From CAUYUA01 sp963575675 (lineage in GTDB: Bacteria; Pseudomonadota; Alphaproteobacteria; Azospirillales; Azospirillaceae), in NCBI GenBank assembly GCA_963575675.1, contig CAUYUA010000206.1:53161-117160 (forward strand): a DNA stretch of 64,000 nucleotides. Direction: 5' to 3'. Positions 18,535 to 29,072 of the stretch are shown in pieces (positions within the stretch are counted from its first letter, which is position 1; each line of letters starts with the position of its first letter). The notes beneath the pieces are model-generated. The model was not told where the DNA came from and ran no database searches. It saw only the letters and a program-made list of their open reading frames with translations. The position numbers were made by a program, and so were the translations under genes.

Positions 18535-19632
18535 ATGCGCTTTCTTTCCACCCGAGCAGCCGCATTGCTCGTCTGTGTCACGGCGGCGCTGTCCGTCGTT
18601 CCGGTTCAAAAGGCCGACGCTGAAATGTGCGTGCGCTACGTCCGCGCCTTGACCGACTTCCGCATTCGCGGAGACGCATGGACTTGGTGGGAGCACGCCG
18701 CCGGTCAATACGCTCGTGGAATACGTCCTCGCGTCGGTTCGGTTTTGGTCTTCCGCAAAACCTCTACTTTGCCCTATGGTCACGTCGCTGTCGTCAGCGG
18801 CCTGGTCGATGCCCGCACCATTCGCGTCGACCATAGCTGGGAAGACGCCCAGCTCCATCGCGGCATGAAGGTGATCGACGTTTCCTCCCGAAACGACTGG
18901 AGCGCCGTGCGCGTTTGGCACGATCCATCCCACAGCCTCGGCGTGCATGTCTACGCCTCCTACGGTTTCATTCACTCCGAAGGCGCCTCCGCTTCCCGCC
19001 GCAACGCCATGGAAACCGCGTCTCTCGCCTCTCCTTCAAACGACGACGACTCAGAAGAGATGACTTTCGCCGCTGCGTCGTCTCACGCCTCGATCTCCGA
19101 CGACGATGACGACGACGCAAGGCAGCCCGTGGCGCAAACGCCGCGAAGCCGCGCCACACAACAAGTCGCAGCCGCGTCGGTTCAGGTTGCGGAAAAGTCC
19201 TTCCGCCCCACAACTCCAGTCCGCTCCACCACCCAAGTCGTAGCCGGTCTCGCGCCGGAACTCCGGTTGATCCGTCCCCAACACAAGCCGATCACCGCAG
19301 CCGCTTTGGTCATGACCGCCACAAACACTCAAAAATCCGTTCAAACGGTCGCCACAGCCGCCGTCGTTCCTCCGGGACGCAAGCCCGCCACAAGCCTGCC
19401 GCTCCTCGCCAAACAAAACGTCGAACACGAACAAAACTCCGTCGAAAACACGAGCGGCTCGGCGTTGCGTCTTGCTTCCCTCACGCTGCCGTCACGCAAA
19501 CCTCAGTCCGCCGCGCCGCGCATCCAGACCGCAGCTCTGCATTCGGAAGAAGTCTTCTCCACTGGCGTCTCTCCTCGCAGAAAGCCCGCTCGCCCCAATA
19601 TATCCGTTGCCGAACTGGTCAACGAAGATTAA
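18535..19632 (+). CDS. Secreted CHAP-domain protein
   Basis: Signal peptide (MRFLSTRAAALLVCVTA..ADA), then a CHAP-type cysteine peptidase/amidase domain over about residues 30-140. The catalytic Cys is in EMCVRYVRALTDF, the His in YGHVAVVSG, and the polar third residue is probably in RVDHSWED. From about 160 the protein is low-complexity (Asp-, Ala-, Ser- and Arg-rich) with repeated PxRKPA motifs, probably disordered. CHAP enzymes cleave peptidoglycan cross-links, so a cell-wall role is inferred. ATG at 18535 has AAGGGG nine bases upstream, whereas the ATG at 18526 overlaps that site. Confidence 0.85.
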   Translation: MRFLSTRAAALLVCVTAALSVVPVQKADAEMCVRYVRALTDFRIRGDAWTWWEHAAGQYARGIRPRVGSVLVFRKTSTLPYGHVAVVSGLVDARTIRVDHSWEDAQLHRGMKVIDVSSRNDWSAVRVWHDPSHSLGVHVYASYGFIHSEGASASRRNAMETASLASPSNDDDSEEMTFAAASSHASISDDDDDDARQPVAQTPRSRATQQVAAASVQVAEKSFRPTTPVRSTTQVVAGLAPELRLIRPQHKPITAAALVMTATNTQKSVQTVATAAVVPPGRKPATSLPLLAKQNVEHEQNSVENTSGSALRLASLTLPSRKPQSAAPRIQTAALHSEEVFSTGVSPRRKPARPNISVAELVNED

Positions 19633-20140
19633 TCCTTTCCGCTCCGGATGAGGTCTCAACCGAGAAAAACCGACAAAGTTCCCCCTCAACCGCGCTCCCC
19701 CTCAACCGCACGGTCTCAATTTTCAGCTTAAAGGCCCGTTCCGAAAAACATCAATGCTTCCAGAGAAAACCAGCGCGTCAATCCATCGAAGTCAAGGTCC
19801 GTAGAACGTAACAAGGAAGCTGCGGTCAAAGAATTTGAGTCTCGACGGATCGACGCGCCGGAAACTTCTCCGAACAGGCCGAGACAAAACCTAATCCCTT
19901 TAAAAAACATCAAAAACGAAACAAGCAAACGACGCAGCGAGCCATATGCGCTCATTGCGTCGTTTTTTGTTTTTTCCCCGGAGAAATCAAAACTTTCGAT
20001 CCCGCCAATATCCGTCTTGTGATACCCTGCGTTGCATCCACATCTCCCATCGCCAACGAGGCCATTTTCAAGGCCCTCCCAAACGACAGGGAGGGAAACG
20101 CGGCTAAAGCCTGACACGAACAAGCGGATACAAACAAACC
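19633..20140. other. Intergenic region between CHAP and MBL genes
   Basis: No gene recognised. Holds the terminator at 19928-19970 and repeated ACCGCGCTCCCCCTCAACC-like phrases near 19690-19715. Confidence 0.5.
19928..19970 (+). terminator. Rho-independent terminator
   Basis: Stem AACGACGCA (19928-19936) / TGCGTCGTT (19956-19964) with an inner GAGC/GCTC pairing, followed by TTTTTTGTTTTTT. It lies nearly 300 bp after the CHAP stop, so it may end a transcript covering that whole interval. Confidence 0.75.
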
Positions 20141-20965
20141 ATGGGATTTTCCGTGAGGTTCTGGGGAGTGCGTGGAACGATCCCCTGTCCCGCCGACACG
20201 CATCTTGCCTTCGGAGGAAACACAAGCTGTGTTGAAGTCCGCACAGGAAGCGAGCGAATCATTCTCGACGCCGGAACCGGCATTCGCATGTTGGGCAAAC
20301 GCTTGCTGGATGAAAACGCTCTTTCCGCCACCCTTCTGCTGAGCCACACTCATCTCGACCACATCAGCGGTTTTCCCTTTTTCTCGCCCGCTTTCACGCC
20401 GGGGTTTCAGTTGCGCGTCATGGCCGGCCATCTCTTTGGATCAGACGACATCCGCTCGACGCTGGCCCGACAAATGTCGCGACCGCTCTTTCCCGTGCCG
20501 CTGCACCGCATGGGAGCAGATATCCATTTTGAAGACTTCGCTCCCGGCAACCACTTTTTGATTGGCGACGAAACGCAAATAAGAACGGCTCCTCTTCGCC
20601 ACCCCGACGGCGCCGTCGGATACAGAATCGAATACCGTGGGCGATCCATCGCCTATGTCACCGACACGGAACATGAACCGGGAAAACCTAATCAGACTAT
20701 TTTGGATCTGATCAATAATGTCGATCTGCTGATGTACGACAGCACTTACACCGACGACGAGTTTCCTTCTAAAGTCGGCTGGGGGCATTCCACCTGGCAA
20801 GAGGCGACACGTTTGGCGAGTTTGGCCCGAGTCAAACAACTTGCTTTATTCCATCACGAACCGGATCGCAACGACCAAGAAATGACGGAAATCGAACATC
20901 GCGCTCGGCTGATTTTACCAAACGCCTTTGCCGCCCGTGAAGGAACCGTCATCACGCTTCTGTAA
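20141..20965 (+). CDS. MBL-fold metallo-hydrolase
   Basis: A 274-residue metallo-beta-lactamase-fold hydrolase. FWGVRGTIPCP and FGGNTSCVEV are at the N-terminus, the metal motif HTHLDH in LLSHTHLDHISGF is near residue 71, the bridging Asp in AYVTDTEHEPG is near 177, and the last His region ALFHHEPDRND is near 235. It resembles the RNase Z/phosphodiesterase-like branch, often annotated as cyclic-phosphate or cAMP phosphodiesterase-like. The substrate cannot be assigned. It is followed 40 bp later by a family A hairpin. Confidence 0.85.
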   Translation: MGFSVRFWGVRGTIPCPADTHLAFGGNTSCVEVRTGSERIILDAGTGIRMLGKRLLDENALSATLLLSHTHLDHISGFPFFSPAFTPGFQLRVMAGHLFGSDDIRSTLARQMSRPLFPVPLHRMGADIHFEDFAPGNHFLIGDETQIRTAPLRHPDGAVGYRIEYRGRSIAYVTDTEHEPGKPNQTILDLINNVDLLMYDSTYTDDEFPSKVGWGHSTWQEATRLASLARVKQLALFHHEPDRNDQEMTEIEHRARLILPNAFAAREGTVITLL

Positions 20966-21005
20966 ATAATAAAACAACGCCAAATAGAATAATAAACAGA
21001 AAGAA

Positions 21006-21040
21006 TAAAGGGGGCCGGGGATTGTGTTCCCGGCCCCCTT
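21006..21040. terminator. Family A hairpin terminator after the MBL gene
   Basis: A 13-bp stem AAAGGGGGCCGGG (21006-21018) / CCCGGCCCCCTTT (21028-21040), with a TTGTGTT-type loop as in other family A copies. The stem sequence differs from the GGGTCCAGG version but pairs perfectly, so compensatory changes preserve the structure. Confidence 0.75.
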
Positions 21041-21049
21041 TGTTCGTTT

Positions 21050-21262
21050 GTTTATACTCCGTCCAATTGAAAACCCGAGAAAAAACGTCCAAAGGACCAA
21101 AGGAATCGGGGCTCCGCCCTCGACCCGCCAAAGGCCGAGAGGCCTTTGGAAACCATGACTTGGAGTTTGTGACGACCGAATAAGAGTGGGCCGTTTCAAT
21201 TCGGAAAGACCGCTCGGGAAGGCCGCATAATTCTCTGGCTCTCAACCGAACGGAATATATTT
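21050..21262. repeat. Dispersed repeat family B, copy 3
   Basis: Starts TATACTCCGTCCAATTGA, contains the GGGCTCCGCCCTCGACCCG and CCAAAGGCCgagaGGCCTTTGG boxes, and ends AACCGAACGGAATATA. It sits directly after the family A hairpin and immediately upstream of the DUF4139 gene, so that gene's promoter must lie in or next to it. Confidence 0.85.
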
Positions 21263-21287
21263 ACTTTTCTTACCCAAGGAGCTTGTT

Positions 21288-23399
<2,112 letters not shown>

Positions 23400-23415
23400 T
23401 TGAAAATCGTTAAAA

Positions 23416-23515
23416 GCGTCCAGGGACCGTGTTCCCAGTCGCTCGGGATGACAAGGGGGAGGAAAAGAGCTTTTCGTCCTTGGCCCGAGCGACTGGGAAC
23501 ACGGTCCCTGGACGC
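23416..23515. terminator. Inverted pair of family A elements between DUF4139 gene and def
   Basis: Perfect 32-bp arms at 23416-23447 and 23484-23515 (GCGTCCAGGGACCGTGTTCC... and its reverse complement) with a 36-bp spacer. The right arm starts two bases after the def stop codon. It separates convergent genes, so a bidirectional terminator is the natural reading. Confidence 0.8.
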
Positions 23516-23517
23516 TT

Positions 23518-24030
23518 CTAATCTCCGTGCTTTTTCATTTTCTGCAATTTACGCATGATTATATTTCGTCGCAAGAGCGAAATATGATCAACGAAAAGAA
23601 CGCCGTCCAAATGATCGATTTCATGTTGCAGACATGTGGAAAGCAACCCGTCAGCCTCCAATTCCTCCCATTTGTTGTCGCGACTCAAGTAACGAATGCG
23701 CACAGATGTCGGTCGGACAACGTCGGCATATTGGTCGGGTAAAGACAGACACCCTTCATTAAACTGATTGATCTGCTCAGAACGCCAGACCACTTCAGGA
23801 TTCGCCATCCATATCGGCTGAGGCGTTTCGTCCTTCTCGACAATGTCGGCGACAATCACTCTTAAATTCGAACCAATCTGCGGCGCAGCCAAGCCTATGC
23901 CTTTGGCGTAATACATGGATTCCAACATGTCATCCATAAGTTTACGCACAAGGTCATCGACTTCAGAAACCGAAACGCACACACGCTTCAAGCGCGAGTC
24001 AGGGGCAATAATAAGAGGCAAAATGGCCAT
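23518..24030 (-). CDS. def: Peptide deformylase
   Basis: Removes the N-formyl group from nascent proteins. From ATG 24030 the protein is 170 residues, normal for the family. All three metal-site motifs are present: GIGLAAPQIG near 44-53, EGCLSLP near 92-98 (Cys ligand) and HEIDHLDG near 134-141. The ORF is open further upstream to 24084, but MAILPLIIAPDSRL is the usual start region. It ends at a TAG immediately followed by a family A arm. Confidence 0.93.
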   Translation of the reverse strand: MAILPLIIAPDSRLKRVCVSVSEVDDLVRKLMDDMLESMYYAKGIGLAAPQIGSNLRVIVADIVEKDETPQPIWMANPEVVWRSEQINQFNEGCLSLPDQYADVVRPTSVRIRYLSRDNKWEELEADGLLSTCLQHEIDHLDGVLFVDHISLLRRNIIMRKLQKMKKHGD

Positions 24031-24347
24031 GGGCTTATCGTCTGTTTGCGCTGGAGATCGAACGGCGAAAAAAGCGGGTTTCAAACCGATTGCTCTTCTT
24101 CACATATTCAAAAAAATTTGAATAAACAAGATCAAGTCATGAAATAAGCCTCCATCATCCCGGGACAAGAGATCGTTCGCTGTAAATTTTGACCAACTCC
24201 AAGCAGAAACAATCATTCCAACGATCACGCTATTGCAATCAAGACGTTTTCTCGGCGCCCGCCAAAAGGTCGCTTTTCCACATCCGCGCCTTAAGAACGC
24301 CTCGATTTCAAAATTCTGCCCATAAACCAAATTCTCCAGAGGAAAGA
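24031..24347. other. Intergenic region upstream of def and the OmpA-like gene
   Basis: AT-richer gap. Open frames exist but none has recognisable protein features. It should contain the def promoter on the minus strand, which I could not pick out. Confidence 0.4.
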
Positions 24348-24376
24348 TTGACGATTGATCCAAAAAAAACTATAAT
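24348..24376 (+). promoter_or_regulatory. Near-consensus sigma-70 promoter
   Basis: TTGACG (24348-24353), a 17-base spacer and TATAAT (24371-24376), the closest match to a vegetative promoter noticed in this window. It points at the OmpA-like gene at 24630 and would give a leader of about 245 nt. A second TATAAT at 24610 has no good -35 box. Confidence 0.75.
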
Positions 24377-24390
24377 CTAGAGGAGGGAAT

Positions 24391-24657
24391 TTGCCTATCC
24401 AGACCCATCCAGAATCAAGATCACGCCCCAAACAACCGACCATCACACTCGAAAATCCGCGCCAAAAAAACGAAGACGTTCCTTCTTATGAGAATTCATC
24501 CGTCATAATAGCAAGCGCGACTAAAAACAAAAAGGAGCGTTCTGCGGTTTTTTACGATTCTCACCAGTCTTTTTTGAGCGCCTCTCATCTGCCCTCAGAT
24601 AAAGCCGATATAATCACACGGAGTGGGAAATGCACATCGGAAAAAAACTCTTGTTGA
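24391..24657 (+). CDS. Possible small leader ORF ahead of the OmpA-like gene
   Basis: A TTG-initiated 88-codon frame preceded by a strong GAGGAGG site (24380s), just downstream of the TATAAT promoter. It overlaps the start of the OmpA-like gene by 28 bp in another frame. The predicted peptide is polar and matches no family I know. It may be a translated leader coupling to the next gene, or a chance frame in an untranslated leader. Confidence 0.3.
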   Translation: MPIQTHPESRSRPKQPTITLENPRQKNEDVPSYENSSVIIASATKNKKERSAVFYDSHQSFLSASHLPSDKADIITRSGKCTSEKNSC

Positions 24658-25346
24658 CCTGCATCGCCGGCGTCGCCCTTGCCGCTTTCAGTATGCGCGC
24701 CGCTCAGGCTGAAGAAGGACAAGTCTTAGGCAATGATGCGTCGGAATGCCAAATCGCTGCAAGTTTAGGCGTCGCAAAGCCGGGCTGTCCGCCACTCCAT
24801 AAGAAAAAACCAGGCACGCGCGGCCTTGCCATCGGCAACATCGACCAAATGCCCAGCAGCCCGCCGCCGAATTACGCCCCAACCGCCGTCCCTGAGGCTT
24901 CGGCTGCAACCTCCGCCCCAGCGGCCGAGTCTTCCAGCAGGCCATCAAACGCTCGGCCGAACAAACCCCAACGCCCAGCGCAGCATCAAGCCGCTCCACC
25001 CGCTCAGGAAGAGTACAAAGCCGCCTTCAAAATCAATTTCGAGTTCGGCTCCTCCAACCTGACCGAAGAATCAAAACAGCTTTTGGACAACATCGCCAAC
25101 GTCCTCAGCTCCAGCGCCAACAGATTTAAAATCGCGGGCCACACCGACAGCGTCGGCAACCCCAGCAGCAATTTGTCTCTCTCCGCCGCCCGCGCGCAAG
25201 CCGTGAAAGACTATCTGACCAACAACCATCAGATCGATTCCTCACGCCTGCAAACCGTCGGCATGGGCTCTAAAAGCCCGCTGAATCGCGCCGATCCCTC
25301 CGCCGGCGAAAACCGCCGCGTCGAACTGATCAACCTCGGCGGCTGA
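24630..25346 (+). CDS. OmpA-like peptidoglycan-binding protein
   Basis: 238 residues. A signal peptide ends near AQA-EE (residue 28). A Pro/Ala/Ser linker spans about 65-125. A C-terminal OmpA-like domain spans about 130-236 (INFEFGSSNLTEESKQLLD, IAGHTDSVGNPSSNLSLSAARAQAV, RRVEL), which binds meso-diaminopimelate in peptidoglycan. There is no beta-barrel and no lipobox, so it is probably periplasmic. GGAGTGGGAA precedes the ATG. Confidence 0.88.
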   Translation: MHIGKKLLLTCIAGVALAAFSMRAAQAEEGQVLGNDASECQIAASLGVAKPGCPPLHKKKPGTRGLAIGNIDQMPSSPPPNYAPTAVPEASAATSAPAAESSSRPSNARPNKPQRPAQHQAAPPAQEEYKAAFKINFEFGSSNLTEESKQLLDNIANVLSSSANRFKIAGHTDSVGNPSSNLSLSAARAQAVKDYLTNNHQIDSSRLQTVGMGSKSPLNRADPSAGENRRVELINLGG

Positions 25347-25369
25347 TCCATCCGAAAAAACGCTCATCC

Positions 25370-25402
25370 CTCTGATCTTGAGCCTTGGGTTCAAGATCAG
25401 AG
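25370..25402. terminator. Hairpin between the OmpA-like gene and corA
   Basis: A perfect 12-bp stem CTCTGATCTTGA / TCAAGATCAGAG with a 9-base loop, between convergent genes and 20 bp from the corA stop. It lacks a T-run, so termination is likely but not certain. Confidence 0.6.
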
Positions 25403-25422
25403 ACGGCGCAAAACAACAAACC

Positions 25423-26415
25423 TCAGAGCCAGCCCCGTCTTCGAAAATACAAAACCGGCAAAACCGCCGAGAGCACCATCATCAACAAAGCAAAAGGATA
25501 ACCAAAGCTCCAATCCAATTCAGGAAGGTGCTTGAAGTTCATTCCGTAAATACTGGCGATTAGGGTCGGCGGCAAAAACGCCGTCGCGGCCACCGAAAAG
25601 ATTTTGATGATGAAGTTTTGCTCGATATTGATCAGCCCCAGCGTGGCGTCCAGTAAAAAATTGGTTTCCCGCGCCAAAAAATCCGACCGCTCGGTCAACG
25701 ACCGCAAGTCGCGCGCCACCGTCTTCAGCGCGGTTTTCTGCTCTTTCGACAGACGATTGGCGGTGACGGAAGATAAAAACAACACCACGCGCTCCAAACC
25801 CGCCAGTGTATCGCGAACCTTGTGCTCAAGGTCTCCAGCGCGGCCAATTCCACGCAACACCTCGTGCAAATTCGGCTGTTGCGGTCTTTTTTGAGTCCGC
25901 TCGTTAGCCTCCAAAGAATCCTCAAAAACGCGAGTCGACAGGTTATCCAGGCGAGAACCTATCAACTCCAACACATCCGCCACGCGATCCGTCACGGCGT
26001 CCAAAAGCCCCAACAGAGCATCCTCCGGGCTTACCAAAAGCTCCGGTTGACGGCTGGCGCGCGCCGCAAAAGTGGGAATCGAGCGCGGATCCGTATAACG
26101 CACCGTTATCATATGTCGCAACGTAAGAATAAAAGTCAGCTCTCCTTGCACAGGATGCAACGTATCGGCTCGCGAGATCATCGGCGTGGTCAGATAAAGC
26201 CCTTCGCCTTCCACATAAACCTGGCTAGAGGCTTCAATCTCCTTCATTTCTTCGCGCGTCGGCAACCCAATGCCCAAGCACGTCGCGATATGCGCGCGCT
26301 CGGCATCGTCCGGACGAAACATATCGATCCATACAGTCCCTAAAGGCAACGGCGCATCGACCGGCAACGGTTGCTCAATAACCCGCCCTTCACTTCGAGC
26401 AAACACTGTAATCAT
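25423..26415 (-). CDS. corA: CorA-family magnesium/divalent cation transporter
   Basis: 330 residues, the usual CorA length. A long cytoplasmic domain is followed by two C-terminal membrane helices. The signature YGMNF sits in LIASIYGMNFKHLPELDWSFGY at the pore mouth after the first helix, and the chain ends in a basic RRRGWL tail. It imports Mg2+ (or Co2+/Ni2+) down the membrane potential as a pentamer. Start ATG gives MITVFARSEGRV. No Mg-sensing leader was recognised. Confidence 0.9.
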   Translation of the reverse strand: MITVFARSEGRVIEQPLPVDAPLPLGTVWIDMFRPDDAERAHIATCLGIGLPTREEMKEIEASSQVYVEGEGLYLTTPMISRADTLHPVQGELTFILTLRHMITVRYTDPRSIPTFAARASRQPELLVSPEDALLGLLDAVTDRVADVLELIGSRLDNLSTRVFEDSLEANERTQKRPQQPNLHEVLRGIGRAGDLEHKVRDTLAGLERVVLFLSSVTANRLSKEQKTALKTVARDLRSLTERSDFLARETNFLLDATLGLINIEQNFIIKIFSVAATAFLPPTLIASIYGMNFKHLPELDWSFGYPFALLMMVLSAVLPVLYFRRRGWL

Positions 26416-26520
26416 GCAGACGCCTCCCCTTATTGGCCATCACGCCCTTCAGGGCGACAAAGCGCCCTCGACACCAAACCCAATAGAATAAAACCAAGAA
26501 AAGCCGACAAAGAATAAAAT

Positions 26521-26710
26521 TCAAAGGGTCCAGGGACTGTGTTCCTGGTCGCCAGGGATCATAAGGGGGGAGCGAAAGCCCCCCTTATTTCGCCCAACGG
26601 GCGAAACATCCTCTGAGGAAGCGTGTCTTACGCCTTCGGCGATAAGGGGGGCTTTCGGCTCCCCCCTTATGATCCCCAGCGACCAGGAACACAGTCCCTG
26701 GACCCTTTGA
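26521..26710. terminator. Inverted pair of family A elements between folD and corA
   Basis: Exact 32-bp outer arms (26521-26552 and 26679-26710, beginning TCAAAGGGTCCAGGGACTG), continued by near-perfect inner arms that each carry their own AAGGGGGG...CCCCCCTT hairpin. The right arm starts 28 bp beyond the folD stop. It could terminate folD and insulate corA, which lies downstream on the same strand. Confidence 0.75.
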
Positions 26711-26737
26711 ATTCTTCCACTCCGGACTCGTTCAGTC

Positions 26738-27670
26738 TTATTCACCCACGTGTTCACCCACTTGCCGCCGCGCCGCCGTCAACGTGTTCAACAATAAACA
26801 CGCAATCGTCATCGGCCCAACGCCCCCAGGCACCGGCGTAATTGCTCCGGCAATTTTCTGGACTTCCGCAAAACAAACATCGCCAACCAAACGATTCGAT
26901 CCCGTCGCCGCGTCAACCACTCGATTGATGCCGACATCGATCACAACCGCGCCGGGTTGAACCCAATCGCCACGCACCATCTCCGGACGTCCAACGGCGG
27001 CCACCAAAATATCGGCGCGTCGGCACTCTTCCTCCAAAGCGCGCGTGCGAGAATGCGCCATAGTCACAGTGCAATCCGCCGCCAACAGAAGTTGCGCCAT
27101 CGGTCGCCCAACGATATTCGAACGCCCCAAGACCACCGCGCGACGTCCGCTGAGATCGCCCAAAACCGAGCGCAGCAACATCAAGCACCCCAAAGGCGTG
27201 CAAGGCACGGTTCCCACACGCCCCGTGGCCAAAAGCCCCGCGTTCAGCACATGAAATCCGTCAACATCCTTCTCCGGCAAAATCGCCGCCAACACCTCCA
27301 CACTATCGAGCCCTGACGGCAAAGGAAGCTGCACCAAAATCCCATGCACAACCGGATCTTGGTTCAAACGCTCGATCAACGCCAACAAAGCGCTTTGCGA
27401 AGTTTCCGCCGGAAGACGAAAATCGAAAGAACTCATGCCCGCCGCTTCCAACGCACGGGATTTGTTGCGCACATAAACATGACTGGCCGGATCGTCTCCC
27501 ACCAACACCACCGCCAGTCCCGGCGCAACACGGCAGCGACTTTTCAACGCGGCGGTCTCTTCCGCAATCTTTGCGCGCAACTTAAGCGCATATCCTTTTC
27601 CATCGATTACGCGCCCGCGTTCACCGGCTTTCAGCGCGTCGGTCGCGACGAAAAATGTCGGATCAATCAT
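26738..27670 (-). CDS. folD: Bifunctional methylenetetrahydrofolate dehydrogenase/cyclohydrolase
   Basis: Interconverts 5,10-methylene- and 10-formyl-tetrahydrofolate with NADP. From ATG 27670 it is about 310 residues. Motifs: YVRNKSRALEAAGM with the catalytic Lys region near 70, VHGILVQLPLP near 110, the Rossmann GRSNIVGRPMAQLLL near 185, and PVPGGVGPMTIACLL near the C-terminus. The chosen start overlaps the DUF167 stop by 8 bp, typical of an operon. Upstream ATGs at 27700 and 27730 would overlap that gene more deeply. Confidence 0.92.
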   Translation of the reverse strand: MIDPTFFVATDALKAGERGRVIDGKGYALKLRAKIAEETAALKSRCRVAPGLAVVLVGDDPASHVYVRNKSRALEAAGMSSFDFRLPAETSQSALLALIERLNQDPVVHGILVQLPLPSGLDSVEVLAAILPEKDVDGFHVLNAGLLATGRVGTVPCTPLGCLMLLRSVLGDLSGRRAVVLGRSNIVGRPMAQLLLAADCTVTMAHSRTRALEEECRRADILVAAVGRPEMVRGDWVQPGAVVIDVGINRVVDAATGSNRLVGDVCFAEVQKIAGAITPVPGGVGPMTIACLLLNTLTAARRQVGEHVGE

Positions 27671-28043
27671 CGTTGGCGTTTTTGGCGGCGTTTTTGGCAT
27701 CACATATCTCTGGAGGAAACAGCGCGGCAAGCCGGAGAAACAGCGCCTCCGGATCGCCGGCTATATGGAGTTTCTTATTCCTATCGGTCGCGCCGGACAC
27801 GATGGAGAGACTCGAACGCGACACGCGCCAAGTCTTGGCCAGAAAACGAATCACGGCGTCGTTGGCTTTTCCGGCCTCAGCAACCGCCGTGACCGCCACT
27901 TTCAAGACTTTCCCGCCATCGGGCGTCATCGCCATCCCCGTCACCGCCGTGCGCGACGAACGCGGAGAAACCCGCACCGCCACACGCACGCCGTCTTCCA
28001 CCAACTCCAATGGACCGTTCGCGCGAGACGCTGGTTTAGACAT
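27663..28043 (-). CDS. DUF167/YggU-family protein
   Basis: 126 residues. Family core from about 18: GVRVAVRVSPRSSRTAVTG, then LKVAVTAVAEAGKANDAVIRFLAKTW and LSIVSGATDRNKKLHIAG. A small alpha/beta protein of unknown function found widely next to yggT. It is translated between yggT and folD in the same direction, the common alphaproteobacterial order. Confidence 0.88.
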   Translation of the reverse strand: MSKPASRANGPLELVEDGVRVAVRVSPRSSRTAVTGMAMTPDGGKVLKVAVTAVAEAGKANDAVIRFLAKTWRVSRSSLSIVSGATDRNKKLHIAGDPEALFLRLAALFPPEICDAKNAAKNANDD

Positions 28044-28119
28044 CGGTTTGGTCTTTGGTCATCGGGGAAAAAGAAATCGGAGGAAGAGATCAAAGGGGAA
28101 GGAGGCGATGCGGTCGGGC

Positions 28120-28413
28120 TTACACCATATGATAATTACGAAGAAGACTCTGGATGAACCAGACGCCGAGGATCACGACAATCGGCGACAAGTCAACGCC
28201 TCCGAAATCCGGCATATGACGCCGGATCGGGCTCAAGACCGGCTCGGTGACGCGGAACAGAAAATCGCCGATAATATAGACTCCACGATTATGGGTGTTG
28301 ACCACATGAAACGTCACCAACCAGCTCAACACGGCGGCGGCGATCAACATCCACACATAGAGGTCAAGAACGACATAGACGAGCGTGAACAAGGAGTGGA
28401 AAAATGGTTCCAT
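28120..28413 (-). CDS. YggT-family membrane protein
   Basis: 97 residues from ATG 28413. Two hydrophobic segments lie at about 6-37 and 77-90, with the conserved FRVTEPVLSPIRRHMPDFGGVDLSPIVVILG between them. The longer upstream frame (to 28758) does not look like protein of this family. The family has been linked to osmotic tolerance and cell-envelope functions. It is the first gene of the yggT-DUF167-folD set. Confidence 0.88.
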   Translation of the reverse strand: MEPFFHSLFTLVYVVLDLYVWMLIAAAVLSWLVTFHVVNTHNRGVYIIGDFLFRVTEPVLSPIRRHMPDFGGVDLSPIVVILGVWFIQSLLRNYHMV

Positions 28414-28515
28414 GGTCGGTCGGGCCTCTGCATTGCGTGCGACGCACCCTAAAACGGGACAATTGAACTGGCAAGCGGAACGCGCGCCGACATCATGATC
28501 GTTTGGATTTCGCCC

Positions 28516-28986
28516 ATGTTCAAGGTCTTGTTTGTTTGCACAGGAAATATTTGCCGCTCGCCAACCGCCGAGGGCGTGTTTCGACATCGGGCTCGCCTGG
28601 CGGAGCTGGGGGATATGGTTCTGGCCGATTCCGCAGGAATCGGCGATTGGCATACCGGTGAGCCGCCAGACCACCGCAGCATTCTGACCGCGCGAGGGCG
28701 TGGTTATGAAATCGGCGACCTCCGCGCCCGCCAAGTGACGCGCCGCGACTTTAGCCAATTTGATTTGTTGCTAGGGATGGACCGCGATCATGTTGCCGCG
28801 CTGAGGCGCATGGCTCCACCGAAAAGCGTTGAACGCGCACGATTGTTTCTTGACTTCAGCGACACCTTTCAAGGCCGCGATGTGCCGGACCCTTATTATG
28901 GAGGACAAGATGGATTTGAGGATGTGGTGACGCTGATTGAATCGGGAGTCGAAGGGCTGCTTCAGCACATTCGACAAGAAACATAA
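28516..28986 (+). CDS. Low-molecular-weight protein-tyrosine phosphatase
   Basis: 156 residues. P-loop VCTGNICRSPTAEG near residues 6-19 (CX5R with the following Ser) and the general-acid loop DVPDPYYGG near 122. The start at 28516 (MFKVLFVCTGN) is normal for the family, while the frame opens at 28495. It is divergent from yggT. It probably dephosphorylates tyrosine kinases of the BY type or small phospho-compounds. The substrate is unknown. Confidence 0.9.
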   Translation: MFKVLFVCTGNICRSPTAEGVFRHRARLAELGDMVLADSAGIGDWHTGEPPDHRSILTARGRGYEIGDLRARQVTRRDFSQFDLLLGMDRDHVAALRRMAPPKSVERARLFLDFSDTFQGRDVPDPYYGGQDGFEDVVTLIESGVEGLLQHIRQET

Positions 28987-29072
28987 AAAAACCGAGAGCA
29001 AAAATTAAAGAGGGCCATTGAAATCATCAATAAATGAAATCATCAATAAAAATAAACAATTCCAATCCGGCA

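Noticed and set aside
24100..24363. Minus-strand 87-codon frame upstream of def
   Set aside because: No recognisable features, no ribosome-binding site, and it overlaps the near-consensus promoter on the other strand.
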